Below are positions 5,664 through 6,880 of a stretch of 6,880 nt of DNA, piece by piece (the first letter of the stretch is position 1; each line of letters starts with the position of its first letter). Source of the stretch: Verrucomicrobia bacterium UBA4286 (GTDB taxonomy: Bacteria; Verrucomicrobiota; Kiritimatiellia; RFP12; UBA1067); NCBI GenBank assembly GCA_002395905.1, contig DGVK01000075.1, positions 1 through 6,880 of the forward strand, written 5' to 3'. The notes below the pieces were generated by a model. It worked only from the letters and a program-made list of their open reading frames with translations, was not told the origin of the DNA and did not search any database. A program made the translations under genes and the position numbers.

Positions 5664-6827
5664 TCACCTGCTCCACGTGGGGTCGATCCAGTTTCCGTTC
5701 GCGTGGAAAACCTGACGCGGCGCATCGCCGTCGGGAAGAGTGTCCACGAGGAACAGCGCCTTGTCGCGCGAGGCGACGACGTGGCGCATGTCGCGCGACC
5801 AGCTCGGGTGCTCCCAGCTGCCGGGCTCGGTGACGAGCACCGTAGAGGACTCTCCCTCCGCCGGGTCAATTATCGCTATCTGCGAACCGCCGCGCTTCGT
5901 TATGTAGGCGATCCGTCCGTCGCGGCCCCAGTCGGGCTCGACATTGTCGCGGCCCTTGGATGTGAGACGGCGCGTCTGCTTCGTCGCCACGTCGATGATG
6001 TAGAGATGCTGGCGGCGCGACTCGTCGGAGACGTAGACTATCTTCTTCCCGTCTGGACTCCACGACGGGCATCCTTCGCTCGCGAGAGGCGTATTGGTCA
6101 GACGAGTGAAACGCGAACCGGAAAGGACGTAAAGATCGGGATTCCCCTGGAACGACGCCACGATCGCGATCTTCGAGCCGTCCGGCGAGACGACCGCAGG
6201 CGACGAAAGACCGCGTATTCCCTTGGGCCACACAGGCTTGCGCGTGCTCGCGGCTATGTCCATCGTATATATCTGCGGGCTGTTCTCGCGGTAGGATACG
6301 TAAAATATCTCGTTGGCGTTCTTCCAACGCGGCCCGAGCGCCGCCCTTGCGTCGCCCGTGAGCTGGCGGATGTCGCAGCCGTCGGGGTAAGCGACGCAGA
6401 GCTCCGCATTGTCGCTCCCCTTGCGGTTGATGAAGGCGATCCTGTCGAGCGCGAACCCCTTCTGGCCGCCGTATGCCTCGCAGATCGCGTCGGCGAGACG
6501 GCGCGCAGCCATCCGCGCGCTCTTCGCGTCGGTCACGGCTTCGTTGGAGTTGAGCGCCCTGCCCGGGCCGTCCACGTGCACGGACGCGCCTCGCGGCGAG
6601 CCGGTCACTTTCACCGCGCCGGACTTCTGGACGACGAAAAGGCCGGATATCTCAAGATTCTTCTTCAAGCACTTCGCGTACTCCGCGTCGTCTACGTTTA
6701 TCGAGACAGACTTCTTCGCCGCGCCGGCGCCTGTCACGTCGACCACCGTCGCCGCGCATGCCGACGCCGCGGCGAACGCCGCCGCGCCCAGTATGATTGC
6801 TCTGTATGATGTCATGTATTTCCTCAT
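5664..6827 (-). CDS. tolB: TolB-like periplasmic beta-propeller protein
   Basis: A 387-residue exported protein with the TolB architecture. There is an N-terminal signal peptide (hydrophobic to about residue 25), an alpha/beta N-domain at about 26-125 with LKKNLEISGLFVV (54-66) and ARMAARRLADAICEAYGGQKG (104-124), then a six-blade propeller of WD40-like (PD40) repeats from about 126. Blade motifs include SSPAVVSPDGSKIA (208-221), GCPSWSPDGKKIVYVSD (252-268), EPDWGRDGRIAYI (297-309) and HPSWSRDMRHVV (340-351). TolB is the periplasmic component of the Tol-Pal envelope system, binding Pal and the TolA side. No tolA, tolQ, tolR or pal is nearby. The ATG at 6827 overlaps the argJ stop as ATGA, but the in-frame ATG at 6815 has a better ribosome binding site (AGGA, five bases ahead), so mature protein is the same but the signal may begin four residues later. 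ASAC (21-24) is a weak lipobox-like sequence. Confidence 0.88.
   Translation of the reverse strand: MRKYMTSYRAIILGAAAFAAASACAATVVDVTGAGAAKKSVSINVDDAEYAKCLKKNLEISGLFVVQKSGAVKVTGSPRGASVHVDGPGRALNSNEAVTDAKSARMAARRLADAICEAYGGQKGFALDRIAFINRKGSDNAELCVAYPDGCDIRQLTGDARAALGPRWKNANEIFYVSYRENSPQIYTMDIAASTRKPVWPKGIRGLSSPAVVSPDGSKIAIVASFQGNPDLYVLSGSRFTRLTNTPLASEGCPSWSPDGKKIVYVSDESRRQHLYIIDVATKQTRRLTSKGRDNVEPDWGRDGRIAYITKRGGSQIAIIDPAEGESSTVLVTEPGSWEHPSWSRDMRHVVASRDKALFLVDTLPDGDAPRQVFHANGNWIDPTWSR
6821..6824 (-). promoter_or_regulatory. Ribosome binding site favouring the second tolB start
   Basis: AGGA on the minus strand, five bases before the in-frame ATG at 6815. It directly follows the first ATG (6827), which has no comparable site, so it bears on which of the two ATGs is used. 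Confidence 0.45.
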
Positions 6828-6880
6828 GTCGTGTAATCAGCGTTGATGTGAACGTAGTCGAGCGAGAAGTCGCAGGTGTA
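6824..6880 (-). CDS. argJ: C-terminal end of glutamate N-acetyltransferase (ArgJ), truncated by window edge
   Basis: Eighteen codons and a TGA stop enter from the right edge, reading YTCDFSLDYVHINADYTT. This matches the conserved C-terminus of ArgJ (CD-[LF]-[ST]-x-DYV-x-INA-[DE]-YTT), the enzyme that transfers the acetyl group from N-acetylornithine to glutamate in the cyclic arginine pathway. The frame, the stop and the 4-base ATGA overlap with the tolB-like gene all agree. The identification rests on a short but distinctive tail; the rest of the gene is outside the window. Confidence 0.8.
   Translation of the reverse strand, partial: YTCDFSLDYVHINADYTT

Noticed and set aside
5385..6809. 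Plus-strand open frame of 474 codons opposite gatC and the TolB-like gene
   Set aside because: Despite its length, it is antisense to two recognised genes and low in complexity (Arg/Val/Ala-rich); a mirror frame from codon bias.

Overview
The window is a dense, entirely minus-strand stretch of a high-GC bacterial chromosome. Genes run right to left (positions 6880 to 1), and almost every base is coding. There is no rRNA, tRNA, CRISPR array, insertion sequence or other mobile element. The mix of Gram-negative envelope genes (a TolB-like propeller protein and a secreted protein made of LA_2272-type repeats), GatCA, and an AlaRS with a Cys-rich insertion would fit a diderm bacterium of the PVC group, for example Kiritimatiellota or Lentisphaerota. 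That placement is an inference from gene content with no marker gene to confirm it.

Right part (6880 to 3399): the last 18 codons of argJ (arginine biosynthesis) overlap a TolB-like periplasmic beta-propeller gene by 4 bases. One base later comes gatC, then four bases later gatA (tRNA-dependent amidotransferase subunits). A 34-base gap with a very strong ribosome binding site leads to a cytoplasmic PpiB-type cyclophilin. The spacing suggests one transcript, argJ-tolB-gatC-gatA-ppiB. gatB is not present here.

Left part (3402 to 1105): a good sigma70-type promoter sits just after the ppiB stop codon. It drives a small exported protein built of 14-16-residue repeats, followed 11 bases later by a DUF1015 protein. 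That gene overlaps a DUF2062 membrane protein (GTGA overlap), which in turn overlaps a short GGQ-domain release-factor homologue (ATGA overlap). The last three are therefore probably translationally coupled. The release-factor homologue has the GGQ catalytic loop and a very basic tail but no codon-recognition domain, as expected for a ribosome-rescue hydrolase.

Left edge (655 to 1): the N-terminal 218 codons of alaS, preceded by a 51-base gap with a possible extended -10 promoter and its own ribosome binding site.

Most of the content is housekeeping, with a translation theme (tRNA amidation, alanyl-tRNA synthesis, ribosome rescue, protein folding). The least understood items are the DUF1015-DUF2062-release factor coupled trio, the repeat protein, and TolB lying outside a Tol-Pal cluster. 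I see no clear new defence, mobile or biosynthetic system.
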